Source: Odontesthes bonariensis
Taxonomy: Eukaryota; Chordata; Actinopteri; Atheriniformes; Atherinopsidae
Length of the DNA: 64,000 nt
NCBI RefSeq assembly: GCF_027942865.1
Contig: NC_134525.1
Location: 433,501-497,500 of the forward strand
Direction of reading: 5' to 3'
The notes beneath the pieces are model-generated. The model did no database searches. It was not told the origin of the DNA and saw only the letters and a program-made list of their open reading frames with translations. Positions 46,901 through 58,060 of this stretch are shown piece after piece. Each line of letters opens with the position of its first letter. Within the stretch, counting starts at the first letter, position 1. A program made the position numbers and the translations under genes.

Positions 46901-49900
46901 AATGTGTGCCGAACGTGTGCCAAACGTATTCTGAATGTGTGCCGAACGTGTGCCAAACGTATTCTGAATGTGTGCCGAACGTGTGCCAAACGTGTGCCAA
47001 ACGTATCCTGAATGTGTGCCGAACGTGTGCCAAACGTGTGCCAAGCGTATTCTGAATGTGTGCCGAACGTGTGCCAAACGTATTCTGAATGTGTGCCGAA
47101 CGTGTGCCAAACGTATTCTGAATGTGTGCCGAACGTGTGCCAAACGTATTCTGAATGTGTGCCGAACGTGTGCCGGATGTGTGCCAAACGTATTCTGAAC
47201 GTGTGCCGAACGTGTGCCAAACGTATTCTGAATGTGTGCCGAACGTGTGCCAAACGTATTCTGAATGTGTGCCGAACGTGTGCCAAACGTATTCTGAATG
47301 TGTGCCGAACGTGTGCCAAACGAATTCTGAATGTTTGCCGAACGTGTGCCAAACGTATTCTGAACGTGTGCCGAACGTGTGCCAAACGTATTCTGAATGT
47401 GTGCCGAACGTGTGCCAAACGTATTCTGAATGTGTGCCGAACGTGTGCCGGATGTGTGCCAAACGTATTCTGAACGTGTGCCGAACGTGTGCCAAACGTA
47501 TTCTGAATGTGTGCCGAACGTGTGCCAAACGTATTCTGAATGTGTGCCGAACGTGTGCCAAACGTATTCTGAATGTGTGCCGAACGTGTGCCAAACGAAT
47601 TCTGAATGTTTGCCGAACGTGTGCCAAACGTATTCTGAACGTGTGCCGAACGTGTGCCAAACGTATTCTGAATGTGTGCCGAACGTGTGCCAAACGTATT
47701 CTGAATGTGTGCCGAACGTGTGCCAAACGTGTGCCAAACGTATCCTGAATGTGTGCCGAACGTGTGCCAAACGTGTGCCAAGCGTATTCTGAATGTGTGC
47801 CGAACGTGTGCCAAACGTATTCTGAATGTGTGCCGAACGTGTGCCAAACGTATTCTGAATGTGTGCCGAACGTGTGCCGAACGTGTGCCGAACGTGTGCC
47901 GAACGTGTGCCGGATGTGTGCCGGACGTGTGGCGAACGAATTCTGAATGTTTGCCGAACGTGTGCCGAACGTGTGCCAAACGTGTGGCGAACGAATTCTG
48001 AATGTGTGCCGAACGTGTGCCGAACGTGTGCCGGGTGTGTGCCGAACGAATTCTGAATGTTTGCCGAACGTGTGGCGAACGTGTGGCGAACGAATTCTGA
48101 ACGTGTGCCGAACGTGTGCCGAACGTGTGCCGAACGTGTGCCGAACGTATTCTGAATGTTTGCCGAACGTGTGCCGAACGTGTGCCGAACGTGTGCCGAA
48201 CGTGTGCCGAACGAATTCTGAACGTGTGCCGAACGTGTGCCGAACGTGTGCCGAACGTGTGCCGAACGTGTGCCGAACGAATTCTGAATGTGTGCCGGAC
48301 GTGTGCCGAACGAATTCTGAATGTTTGCCGAACGTGTGCCGAACGTGTGCCGAACGTGTGCCAAACGTATTCTGAATGTGTGCCGAACGTGTGCCGGATG
48401 TGTGCCGGATGTGTGCCGAACGTGTGCCGGATGTGTGCCGGATGTGTGCCGGATGTGTGCCAAACGTATTCTGAACGTGTGCCAAACGTATTCTGAATGT
48501 GTGCCGAACGTGTGCCAAACGTATTCTGAATGTGTGCCGAACGTGTGCCAAACGTATTCTGAATGTGTGCCGAACGTGTGCCGAACGTGTGCCAAACGTA
48601 TTCTGAATGTGTGCCGAACGTGTGCCAAACGAATTCTGAATGTTTGCCGAACGTGTGCCGGATGTGTGCCGAACGTGTGGCGAACGAATTCTGAATGTGT
48701 GCCGAACGTGTGCCGGATGTGTGCCAAACGTATTCTGAATGTGTGCCGAACGTGTGCCAAACATATTCTGAATGTGTGCCGAACGTGTGCCAAACGTATT
48801 CTGAACGTGTGCCGAACGTGTGCCAAACGTATTCTGAATGTGTGCCGAACGTGTGCCAAACGTATTCTGAACGTGTGCCGAACGTGTGCCAAACGTATTC
48901 TGAACGTGTGCCAAACGTATTCTGAACGTGTGCCGAACGTGTGCCAAACGTATTCTGAACGTGTGCCGAACGTGTGCCAAACGTATTCTGAACGTGTGCC
49001 GAACGTGTGCCAAACGTATTCTGAATGTGTGCCGAACGTGTGCCAAACGAATTCTGATTGTTTGCCGAACGTTTGCCGGATGTGTGCCGGATGTGTGGCG
49101 AACGAATTCTGAATGTTTGCCGAACGTGTGCCGAACGTGTGCCGAACGTGTGCCGAACGAATTCTGAATGTGTGCCGAACGTGTGCCGAACGTGTGCCGA
49201 ACGTGTGCCGGATGTGTGCCGGACGTGTGGCGAACGAATTCTGAATGTTTGCCGAACGTGTGCCGAACGTGTGCCAAACGTGTGGCGAACGAATTCTGAA
49301 TGTGTGCCGAACGTGTGCCGAACGTGTGCCGGGTGTGTGCCGAACGAATTCTGAATGTTTGCCGAACGTGTGGCGAACGTGTGGCGAACGAATTCTGAAC
49401 GTGTGCCGAACGTGTGCCGAACGTGTGCCGAACGTGTGCCGAACGTATTCTGAATGTTTGCCGAACGTGTGCCGAACGTGTGCCGAACGTGTGCCGAACG
49501 TGTGCCGAACGTGTGCCGAACGAATTCTGAACGTGTGCCGAACGTGTGCCGAACGTGTGCCGAACGTGTGCCGAACGAATTCTGAATGTGTGCCGGACGT
49601 GTGCCGAACGAATTCTGAATGTTTGCCGAACGTGTGCCGAACGTGTGCCGAACGTGTGCCAAACGTATTCTGAATGTGTGCCGAACGTGTGCCGGATGTG
49701 TGCCGGATGTGTGCCGAACGTGTGCCGGATGTGTGCCGGATGTGTGCCGGATGTGTGCCAAACGTATTCTGAACGTGTGCCAAACGTATTCTGAATGTGT
49801 GCCGAACGTGTGCCAAACGTATTCTGAATGTGTGCCGAACGTGTGCCAAACGTATTCTGAATGTGTGCCGAACGTGTGCCGAACGTGTGCCAAACGTATT

Positions 49901-52900
49901 CTGAATGTGTGCCGAACGTGTGCCAAACGAATTCTGAATGTTTGCCGAACGTGTGCCGGATGTGTGCCGAACGTGTGGCGAACGAATTCTGAATGTGTGC
50001 CGAACGTGTGCCGGATGTGTGCCAAACGTATTCTGAATGTGTGCCGAACGTGTGCCAAACATATTCTGAATGTGTGCCGAACGTGTGCCAAACGTATTCT
50101 GAACGTGTGCCGAACGTGTGCCAAACGTATTCTGAACGTGTGCCGAACGTGTGCCAAACGTATTCTGAACGTGTGCCGAACGTGTGCCAAACGTATTCTG
50201 AACGTGTGCCGAACGTGTGCCAAACGTATTCTGAACGTGTGCCGAACGTGTGCCAAACGTATTCTGAACGTGTGCCGAACGTGTGCCAAACGTATTCTGA
50301 ACGTGTGCCGAACGTGTGCCAAACGTATTCTGAATGTGTGCCGAACGTGTGCCAAGCGTATTCTGAATGTGTGCCGAACGTGTGCCAAACGTATTCTGAA
50401 TGTGTGCCGAACGTGTGCCAAACGTATTCTGAATGTGTGCCGAACGTGTGCCAAACGTATTCTGAATGTGTGCCGAACGTGTGCCGGATGTGTGCCAAAC
50501 GTATTCTGAACGTGTGCCGAACGTGTGCCAAACGTATTCTGAATGTGTGCCGAACGTGTGCCAAACGTATTCTGAATGTGTGCCGAACGTGTGCCAAACG
50601 TATTCTGAATGTGTGCCGAACGTGTGCCAAACGAATTCTGAATGTTTGCCGAACGTGTGCCAAACGTATTCTGAATGTGTGCCGAACGTGTGCCAAACGT
50701 ATTCTGAATGTTTGCCGAACGTGTGCCAAACGTATTCTGAACGTGTGCCGAACGTGTGCCAAACGTATTCTGAATGTGTGCCGAACGTGTGCCAAACGTA
50801 TTCTGAATGTGTGCCGAACGTGTGCCAAACGTGTGCCAAACGTATCCTGAATGTGTGCCGAACGTGTGCCAAACGTGTGCCAAGCGTATTCTGAATGTGT
50901 GCCGAACGTGTGCCAAACGTATTCTGAATGTGTGCCGAACGTGTGCCAAACGTATTCTGAATGTGTGCCGAACGTGTGCCGAACGTGTGCCGAACGTGTG
51001 CCGAACGTGTGCCGGATGTGTGCCGGACGTGTGGCGAACGAATTCTGAATGTTTGCCGAACGTGTGCCGAACGTGTGCCAAACGTGTGGCGAACGAATTC
51101 TGAATGTGTGCCGAACGTGTGCCGAACGTGTGCCGGGTGTGTGCCGAACGAATTCTGAATGTTTGCCGAACGTGTGGCGAACGTGTGGCGAACGAATTCT
51201 GAACGTGTGCCGAACGTGTGCCGAACGTGTGCCGAACGTATTCTGAATGTTTGCCGAACGTGTGCCGAACGTGTGCCGAACGTGTGCCGAACGAATTCTG
51301 AACGTGTGCCGAACGTGTGCCGAACGTGTGCCGAACGTGTGCCGAACGAATTCTGAATGTGTGCCGGACGTGTGCCGAACGAATTCTGAATGTTTGCCGA
51401 ACGTGTGCCGAACGTGTGCCGAACGTGTGCCGAACGTGTGCCGAACGAATTCTGAATGTGTGCCGGACGTGTGCCGAACGAATTCTGAATGTTTGCCGAA
51501 CGTGTGCCGAACGTGTGCCGAACGTGTGCCGAACGTGTGCCGAACGAATTCTGAATGTTTGCCGAACGTGTGCCGAACGTGTGCCGAACGTGTGCCGAAC
51601 GAATTCTGAATGTGTGCCGGACGTGTGCCGAACGAATTCTGAATGTTTGCCGAACGTGTGCCGAACGTGTGCCGAACGTGTGCCGAACGTGTGCCGAACG
51701 AATTCTGAATGTGTGCCGAACGTGTGCCGAACGTGTGCCGAACGAATTCTGAATGTTTGCCGAACGTGTGCCGAACGTGTGCCGAACGTGTGCCGAACGA
51801 ATTCTGAATGTGTGCCGGACGTGTGCCGAACGAATTCTGAATGTTTGCCGAACGTGTGCCGAACGTGTGCCGAACGTGTGCCGAACGTGTGCCGAATGCC
51901 GAACGTGTGCCGAACGTGTGCCAAACGTATTCTGAACGTGTGCCGAACGTGTGCCAAACGTATTCTGAATGTGTGCCGAACGTGTGCCAAACGTATTCTG
52001 AACGTGTGCCAAACGTGTGCCAAACGTATCCTGAATGTGTGCCGAACGTGTGCCGGATGTGTGCCGGATGTGTGCCGAACGTGTGGCGAACGAATTCTGA
52101 ATGTGTGCCGAACGTGTGCCGAACGTGTGCCGAACGTGTGCCGGATGTGTGCCGGACGTGTGGCGAACGAATTCTGAATGTTTGCCGAACGTGTGCCGAA
52201 CGTGTGGCGAACGTGTGGCGAACGAATTCTGAATGTGTGCCGAACGTGTGCCGAACGTGTGCCGAACGTGTGCCGAACGTGTGCCGAACGTGTGCCGAAC
52301 GTATTCTGAATGTTTGCCGAACGTGTGCCGAACGTGTGCCGAACGTATTCTGAATGTTTGCCGAACGTGTGCCGAACGTGTGCCGAACGTGTGCCGAACG
52401 TGTGCCGAACGTATTCTGAATGTTTGCCGAACGTGTGCCGAACGTGTGCCGAACGTGTGCCGAACGTATTCTGAATGTGTTCCTCAGGTAAGACGGAGCT
52501 GCTGTACCACCTGCTCTGCCGCTGCGTGCTGCCGGAGGCGGCCGGCGGCCTGGAGGTGGACGTTGTGTTCCTGGACACCGACTACAGTTTGGACATGTTC
52601 CGACTGGTCAGCATCCTGGACGGCCGACTGAACGCAGGTACGCTCACAGCTGTTTGAGGCTGAGCTGCAGCTGTTTGAGGCTGAGCTGCAGCTGTTTGAG
52701 GCTGAGCTGCAGATGTTTGAGGCTGAGCTGCAGCTGTTTGAGGCTGAGCTGCAGGTGTTTGAGGCTGAGCTGCAGGTGTTTGAGGCTGAGCTGCAGGTGT
52801 TTGAGGCTGAGCTGCAGGTGTTAGAGGCTGAGCTGCAGATGTTTGAGGCTGAGCTGCAGCTGTTTGAGGCTGAGCTGCAGATGTTTGAGGCTGAGCTGCA

Positions 52901-55003
52901 GCTGTTTGAGGCTGAGCTGCAGCTGTTTGAGGCTGAGCTGCAGGTATTAGAGGCTGAGCTGCAGCTGTTTGAGGCTGAGCTGCAGGTGTTTGAGGCTGAG
53001 CTGCAGGTGTTAGAGGCTGAGCTGCAGATGTTTGAGGCTGAGCTGCAGCTGTTTGAGGCTGAGCTGCAGATGTTTGAGGCTGAGCTGCAGCTGTTTGAGG
53101 CTGAGCTGCAGCTGTTTGAGGCTGAGCTGCAGGTATTAGAGGCTGAGCTGCAGCTGTTTGAGGCTGAGCTGCAGGTGTTTGAGGCTGAGCTGCAGGTGTT
53201 TGAGGCTGAGCTGCAGCTGTTTGAGGCTGAGCTGCAGCTGTGTGAGGCTGAGCTGCAGCTGTTTGAGGCTGAACTCTTCTCTCTCTGGTTCAGGCTCCTC
53301 GGCTGCTTCGGAGGACTCGGCGCTGCGTTCCTGCCTCTCCCGCCTCCTGGTGGTCCACTGCTCCTCCTCCTCCCAGCTGCTCCTCACCCTTCACTTCCTG
53401 GACACCACCTTGTCCTCGCGGCCCGGCCTGGCGCTCCTGGTCATCGACAGCGTGTCGGCCTTCTATTGGCTGGACCGCTGCGAGGTGGGCGTGGCCAAGC
53501 AGGAGGAGAGGCTGAGCAAGTGTGCCGAGCTGCTGGGACGCCTGCTCAGGTCAGTGCTTCCAGTGGAAATGTGATGAGGTTCCAGTGGTTCTTCAGTAGG
53601 TTCCAGTGGTTCTTCAGTAGGTTCCAGTGGTTCTTCAGCAGGTTCCAGTGGTTCTTCAGTAGGTTCCAGTGGTTCTTCAGTAGGTTCCAGTGGTTCTTCA
53701 GTAGGTTCCAGTGGTTCTTCAGTAGGTTCCAGTGGTTCTTCAGCAGGTTCCAGTGGTTCTTCAGTAGGTTCCAGTGGTTCTTCAGCAGGTTCCAGTGGTT
53801 CTTCAGTAGGTTCCAGTGGTTCTTCAGCAGGTTCCAGGGGTTCTTCAGCAGGTTCCAGTGGTTCTTCAGTAGGTTCCAGTGGTTCTTCAGCAGGTTCCAG
53901 TGGTTCTTCAGCAGGTTCCAGTGGTTCTTCAGTAGGTTCCAGTGGTTCTTCAGCAGGTTCCAGGGGTTCTTCAGCAGGTTCCAGTGGTTCTTCAGCAGGT
54001 TCCAGTGGTTCTTCAGTAGGTTCCAGTGGTTCTTTAGCAGGTTCCAGTGGTTCTTCAGCAGGTTCCAGTGGTTCTTCAGCAGGTTCCAGTGGAAATGTGA
54101 TGAGGTTCCAGTGGTTCTTTAGCAGGTTCCAGTGGTTCTTCAGCAGGTTCCAGTGGTTCTTCAGCAGGTTCCAGTGGTTCTTCAGTAGGTTCCAGTGGTT
54201 CTTCAGTAGGTTCCAGTGGTTCTTCAGCAGGTTCCAGTGGTTCTTCAGCAGGTTCCAGTGGTTCTTCAGTAGGTTCCAGTGGTTCTTTAGCAGGTTCCAG
54301 TGGTTCTTCAGCAGGTTCCAGTGGTTCTTCAGCAGGTTCCAGTGGAAATGTGATGAGGTTCCAGTGGTTCTTCAGCAGGTTCCAGTGGTTCTTCAGCAGG
54401 TTCCAGTGGTTCTTCAGTAGGTTCCAGTGGTTCTTTAGCAGGTTCCAGTGGTTCTTCAGCAGGTTCCAGTGGTTCTTCAGCAGGTTCCAGTGGAAATGTG
54501 ATGAGGTTCCAGTGGTTCTTTAGCAGGTTCCAGTGGTTCTTCAGCAGGTTCCAGTGGTTCTTCAGTAGGTTCCAGTGGTTCTTTAGCAGGTTCCAGTGGT
54601 TCTTCAGCAGGTTCCAGGGGTCCTTCAGCAGGTTCCAGTGGAAATGTGATGAATCAGCAGTTTGGTCCATTAGGTGTTTCTCCTCCTCCTCAGGGACTAC
54701 AAATTCACCATCTTTGCCACCTGCCATGCCATCAGGAGCAGCTACAGCGGACCCTCCTCCTCCTCCTCGGCGACCGACCGGCCGTATCTCTGTCGTCCCT
54801 GGCAACGACTCGTTTCCCACCGGCTGCTGTGCTCCAGGCAGGAAGTGGAAGACGGCGTGGCGGAGGCGGCCGCCTCCCCCAGCAGCGAGCGGAGGAGACG
54901 GCGAGTCTTCAGCGTCCACTGCAGCTCCGCCTCCTCCTCCGGGACAAGGGGCTCCAGGACCAGCTCCTTCTGTGTGACGGACGGGGGGGTGCAGTTCCTG
55001 TGA
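25978..55003 (+). CDS. xrcc2: DNA repair protein XRCC2, RAD51 paralogue (6 exons, 284 aa)
   Basis: Nuclear RAD51 paralogue of the BCDX2 complex, acting in homologous recombination repair. Exons: 25978-25998, 39917-39998, 40087-40122, 52488-52637, 53294-53549, 54694-55003. The joined 855 nt give 284 aa, against 280 in human. Exon 1 ends at SGTQ, matching human SGTE, and exon 2 is 82 nt, exactly as in human. Walker A GPEGTGKT (42-49, Lys48) and Walker B LLVIDS (144-149) are intact. FATCHAI and [12 protein letters not shown] match the C-terminal half, and the end is GGVQFL. Oddities: what is one exon in human is split here into four, with intron 3 (12.4 kb) cutting the Gly47 codon inside Walker A. 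Introns 1, 3, 4 and 5 are minisatellites. Only intron 2 (88 bp) is ordinary. All sites are GT-AG. Confidence 0.94.
25999..26350. other. xrcc2 intron 1, unique left part
   Basis: About 350 bp of non-repetitive intron between the donor (cag|gtgagc) and the start of the satellite. No gene or element recognised. The last 100 bp are A-rich. Confidence 0.7.
26354..39893. repeat. 17/15-bp minisatellite filling xrcc2 intron 1
   Basis: About 800 units in 13 kb after subtracting the gap. Two unit lengths, ctgtgtcctgatacagt (17 bp) and ctgtcctgatacagt (15 bp), each with a c/t variant after acag, are interspersed without simple order. The minus strand has no stop in any frame, which explains the giant false frames ([16 protein letters not shown] and others). 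Rare variants include ccgatacag at 37870, tcctgtgtctgatacag at 32040 and an extra c at 34208. The array runs to within about 25 bp of the exon 2 acceptor. Confidence 0.97.
32223..32722. other. Assembly gap (500 N)
   Basis: Exactly 500 N inside the intron 1 array. The round number suggests a placeholder, so the true array length is unknown. Confidence 0.99.
40160..52480. repeat. 11-bp minisatellite with 33-bp and 2.2-kb higher-order repeats in xrcc2 intron 3
   Basis: About 1120 units of 11 bp. The left 550 bp is gtgtgccgggt/gtgtgccgagt/gtgtgccggat. The rest is mostly a 33-bp superunit: gtgtgccgaac, gtgtgccaaac, gtattctgaat. Rare marker variants recur: caaacatattctg at 42091, 44313, 46414, 48757 and 50055, and gaattctgattgtttgcc at 42361, 44616, 46783 and 49049. 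Every spacing is a multiple of 11 (about 2.1-2.3 kb, with the last at 1.3 kb). Many false frames in all frames derive from it. Confidence 0.97.
52649..53275. repeat. 21-bp minisatellite in xrcc2 intron 4
   Basis: About 30 units: ctgtttgaggctga followed by gctgcag, with variants atgtttgag, gtgtttgag, gtgttagag and gtattagag. A superunit of roughly 189 bp is visible from the order of variants (compare 52793-52945 with 52982-53134). Open plus-strand frames (LFEAELQ) are artefacts. The array begins 11 bp after the donor and stops about 18 bp before the acceptor. Confidence 0.95.
53558..54651. repeat. 21-bp minisatellite in xrcc2 intron 5
   Basis: About 50 units of gttccagtggttcttcag plus tag/cag. 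A distinct marker, ttccagtggaaatgtgatga, occurs at 53558, 54083, 54337, 54485 and 54632. The last spacings are 148 and 147 bp (seven units). The first and last markers bound the array, next to the donor side and the acceptor side of the intron. Confidence 0.95.
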
Positions 55004-57911
55004 CCTTTGTGACCTTTGATCCAGTGACCTTCGTGACCTTTGTTCATGTGACCTTCGTTCATGTGACCTTTGTTCATGTGACCTTCGTTCATATGACCTT
55101 CGTTCATGTGACCTTTGTTCATTTGACCTTTGTTCATGTGACCTTTGTTCATGTGACCTTTGTGACCTTTGTTCATGTGACCTTCGTGACCTTTGTTCAT
55201 GTGACCTTCGTGTCCTTTGCTCATGTGACCTTCGTTCATGTGACCTTCGTGACCTTTGTTCATGTGACCTTTGTTCATGTGACCTTCGTGACCTTTGTTC
55301 ATGTGACCTTTGTTCATGTGACCTTTGTTCATGTGACCTTTGTTCATGTGACCTTTGTTCATGTGACCTTCGTGACCTTTGTTCATGTGACCTTCGTTCA
55401 TATGACCTTCGTTCATGTGACCTTTGTGACCTTTGTTCATGTGACCTTTGTTCATGTGACCTTCGTGACCTTCGTTCATTTGACCTTTGTTCATGTGACC
55501 TTTGTTCATGTGACCTTCGTGACCTTTGTTCATGTGACCTTCGTTCATATGACCTTCGTTCATGTGACCTTTGTTCATTTGACCTTTGTTCATGTGACCT
55601 TTGTTCATGTGACCTTCGTGACCTTTGTTCATGTGACCTTTGTTCATGTGACCTTCGTTCATGTGACCTTCGTGACCTTTGTTCATGTGACCTTTGTTCA
55701 TGTGACCTTTGTTCATGTGACCTTCGTTCATGTGACCTTCGTGACCTTTGTTCATGTGACCTTTGTTCATGTGACCTTCGTTCATGTGACCTTCGTGACC
55801 TTTGTTCATGTGACCTTTGTTCATGTGACCTTTGTTCATGTGACCTTCGTTCATGTGACCTTCGTGACCTTTGTTCATGTGACCTTTGTTCATGTGACCT
55901 TCGTGACCTTTGTTCATGTGACCTTTGTTCATGTGACCTTCGTTCATGTGACCTTCGTGACCTTTGTTCATGTGACCTTTGTTCATGTGACCTTTGTTCA
56001 TGTGACCTTCGTTCATGTGACCTTCGTGACCTTTGTTCATGTGACCTTTGTTCATGTGACCTTTGTTCATGTGACCTTTGTTCATGTGACCTTCGTTCAT
56101 GTGACCTTTGTTCATGTGACCTTCGTTCATGTGACCTTTGTTCATGTGACCTTCGTTCATGTGACCTTTGTTCATGTGACCTTCGTTCATGTGACCTTTG
56201 TTCATGTGACCTTTGTTCATGTGACCTTTGTTCATGTGACCTTTGTTCATGTGACCTTCGTTCATGTGACCTTCGTTCATGTGACCTTCGTGACCTTTGT
56301 TCATGTGACCTTTGTTCATGTGACCTTCGTTCATGTGACCTTCGTGACCTTTGTTCATGTGACCTTTGTTCATGTGACCTTTGTTCATGTGACCTTCGTT
56401 CATGTGACCTTCGTGACCTTTGTTCATGTGACCTTTGTTCATGTGACCTTCGTGACCTTTGTTCATGTGACCTTTGTTCATGTGACCTTCGTTCATGTGA
56501 CCTTCGTGACCTTTGTTCATGTGACCTTTGTTCATGTGACCTTTGTTCATGTGACCTTCGTTCATGTGACCTTCGTGACCTTTGTTCATGTGACCTTTGT
56601 TCATGTGACCTTTGTTCATGTGACCTTTGTTCATGTGACCTTTGTTCATGTGACCTTTGTTCATGTGACCTTCGTTCATGTGACCTTCGTTCATGTGACC
56701 TTCGTGACCTTTGTTCATGTGACCTTTGTTCATATGACCTTTGTTCATGTGACCTTCGTTCATGTGACCTTTGTTCATGTGACCTTCGTTCATGTGACCT
56801 TTGTTCATGTGACCTTTGTTCATGTGACCTTTGTTCATGTGACCTTTGTTCATGTGACCTTTGTTCATGTGACCTTTGTTCATGTGACCTTTGTTCATAT
56901 GACCTTTGTTCATGTGACCTTCGTTCATGTGACCTTTGTTCATGTGACCTTCGTTCATGTGACCTTTGTTCATGTGACCTTTGTTCATGTGACCTTTGTT
57001 CATGTGACCTTTGTTCATGTGACCTTCGTTCATGTGACCTTCGTGACCTTTGTTCATGTGACCTTTGTTCATGTGACCTTTGTTCATGTGACCTTTGTTC
57101 ATGTGACCTTCGTTCATGTGACCTTCGTTCATGTGACCTTCGTGACCTTTGTTCATGTGACCTTTGTTCATGTGACCTTTGTTCATGTGACCTTTGTTCA
57201 TGTGACCTTCGTTCATGTGACCTTTGTTCATGTGACCTTTGTTCATGTGACCTTTGTTCATGTGACCTTTGTTCATGTGACCTTCGTTCATGTGACCTTC
57301 GTGACCTTTGTTCATGTGACCTTTGTTCATGTGACCTTTGTTCATGTGACCTTTGTTCATGTGACCTTCGTTCATGTGACCTTTGTTCATGTGACCTTTG
57401 TTCATGTGACCTTCGTGACCTTTGTTCATGTGACCTTTGTTCATGTGACCTTCGTTCATGTGACCTTCGTGACCTTTGTTCATGTGACCTTTGTTCATGT
57501 GACCTTTGTTCATGTGACCTTTGTTCATGTGACCTTTGTTCATGTGACCTTCGTTCATGTGACCTTTGTTCATGTGACCTTCGTGACCTTTGTTCATGTG
57601 ACCTTTGTTCATGTGACCTTCGTGACCTTTGTTCATGTGACCTTTGTTCATGTGACCTTTGTTCATGTGACCTTTGTTCATGTGACCTTTGTTCATGTGA
57701 CCTTTGTTCATGTGACCTTCGTTCATGTGACCTTCGTGACCTTTGTTCATGTGACCTTTGTTCATGTGACCTTTGTTCATGTGACCTTCGTTCATGTGAC
57801 CTTCGTGACCTTTGTTCATGTGACCTTTGTTCATGTGACCTCTGTTCATGTGACCTTTGTTCATGTGACCTCTTTTCATGTGACCTTCGTGACCTCTGTT
57901 CATGTGACCTT
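55001..57911 (+). repeat. 15/9-bp minisatellite in the xrcc2 3' UTR
   Basis: About 190 units of tgacctttgttcatg (15 bp) with shorter tgaccttcg/tgacctttg (9-bp) units, a c/t variant throughout, and a few ttcata variants. The xrcc2 stop codon TGA at 55001-55003 is the first three bases of the first unit. The long HVTFVHVTFV (plus) and GHMNKGHMN (minus) frames are artefacts. The last units decay (tgacctctg, cttttcatg). Confidence 0.96.
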
Positions 57912-58060
57912 TGTTTTTACTGTAAATACAGCATGTTGTTGTTGTTTTTACTGTAAATACAGCATGTTGTTGTTTATGAATGTGGCTCCAACAATAGAAA
58001 TCAGCTTTCTCTGCTGTGGGTCAGTTGTATTCATCAGAGTTAAATAAAAGCTTGTCAGAA
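57912..58060 (+). promoter_or_regulatory. xrcc2: xrcc2 3' UTR end with poly(A) signal
   Basis: A 40-bp two-fold tandem (tttttactgtaaatacag, catgttgttgttg) is followed by AATAAA at 58043-58048 and a short GT-containing stretch (cttgtcagaaccaggttggatc). This implies a 3' UTR of about 3 kb, of which 2.9 kb is satellite. No closer canonical AATAAA is seen between the stop codon and here. Confidence 0.7.

Noticed and set aside
39975..52578. Minus-strand frames of about 3600-4100 aa ([11 protein letters not shown] / [11 protein letters not shown]) and many plus-strand 60-340-aa frames
   Set aside because: All derive from the 11-bp repeat, which is open in every minus-strand frame. They overlap xrcc2 exons 2-4 antisense and have no conserved domain.
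54646..58047. Plus-strand 1133-aa HVTFVHVTFV frame and minus-strand GHMNKGHMN frame
   Set aside because: Both are repeat artefacts of the xrcc2 3' UTR array. The plus frame begins inside xrcc2 intron 5 in a frame different from the conserved exon 6 frame.
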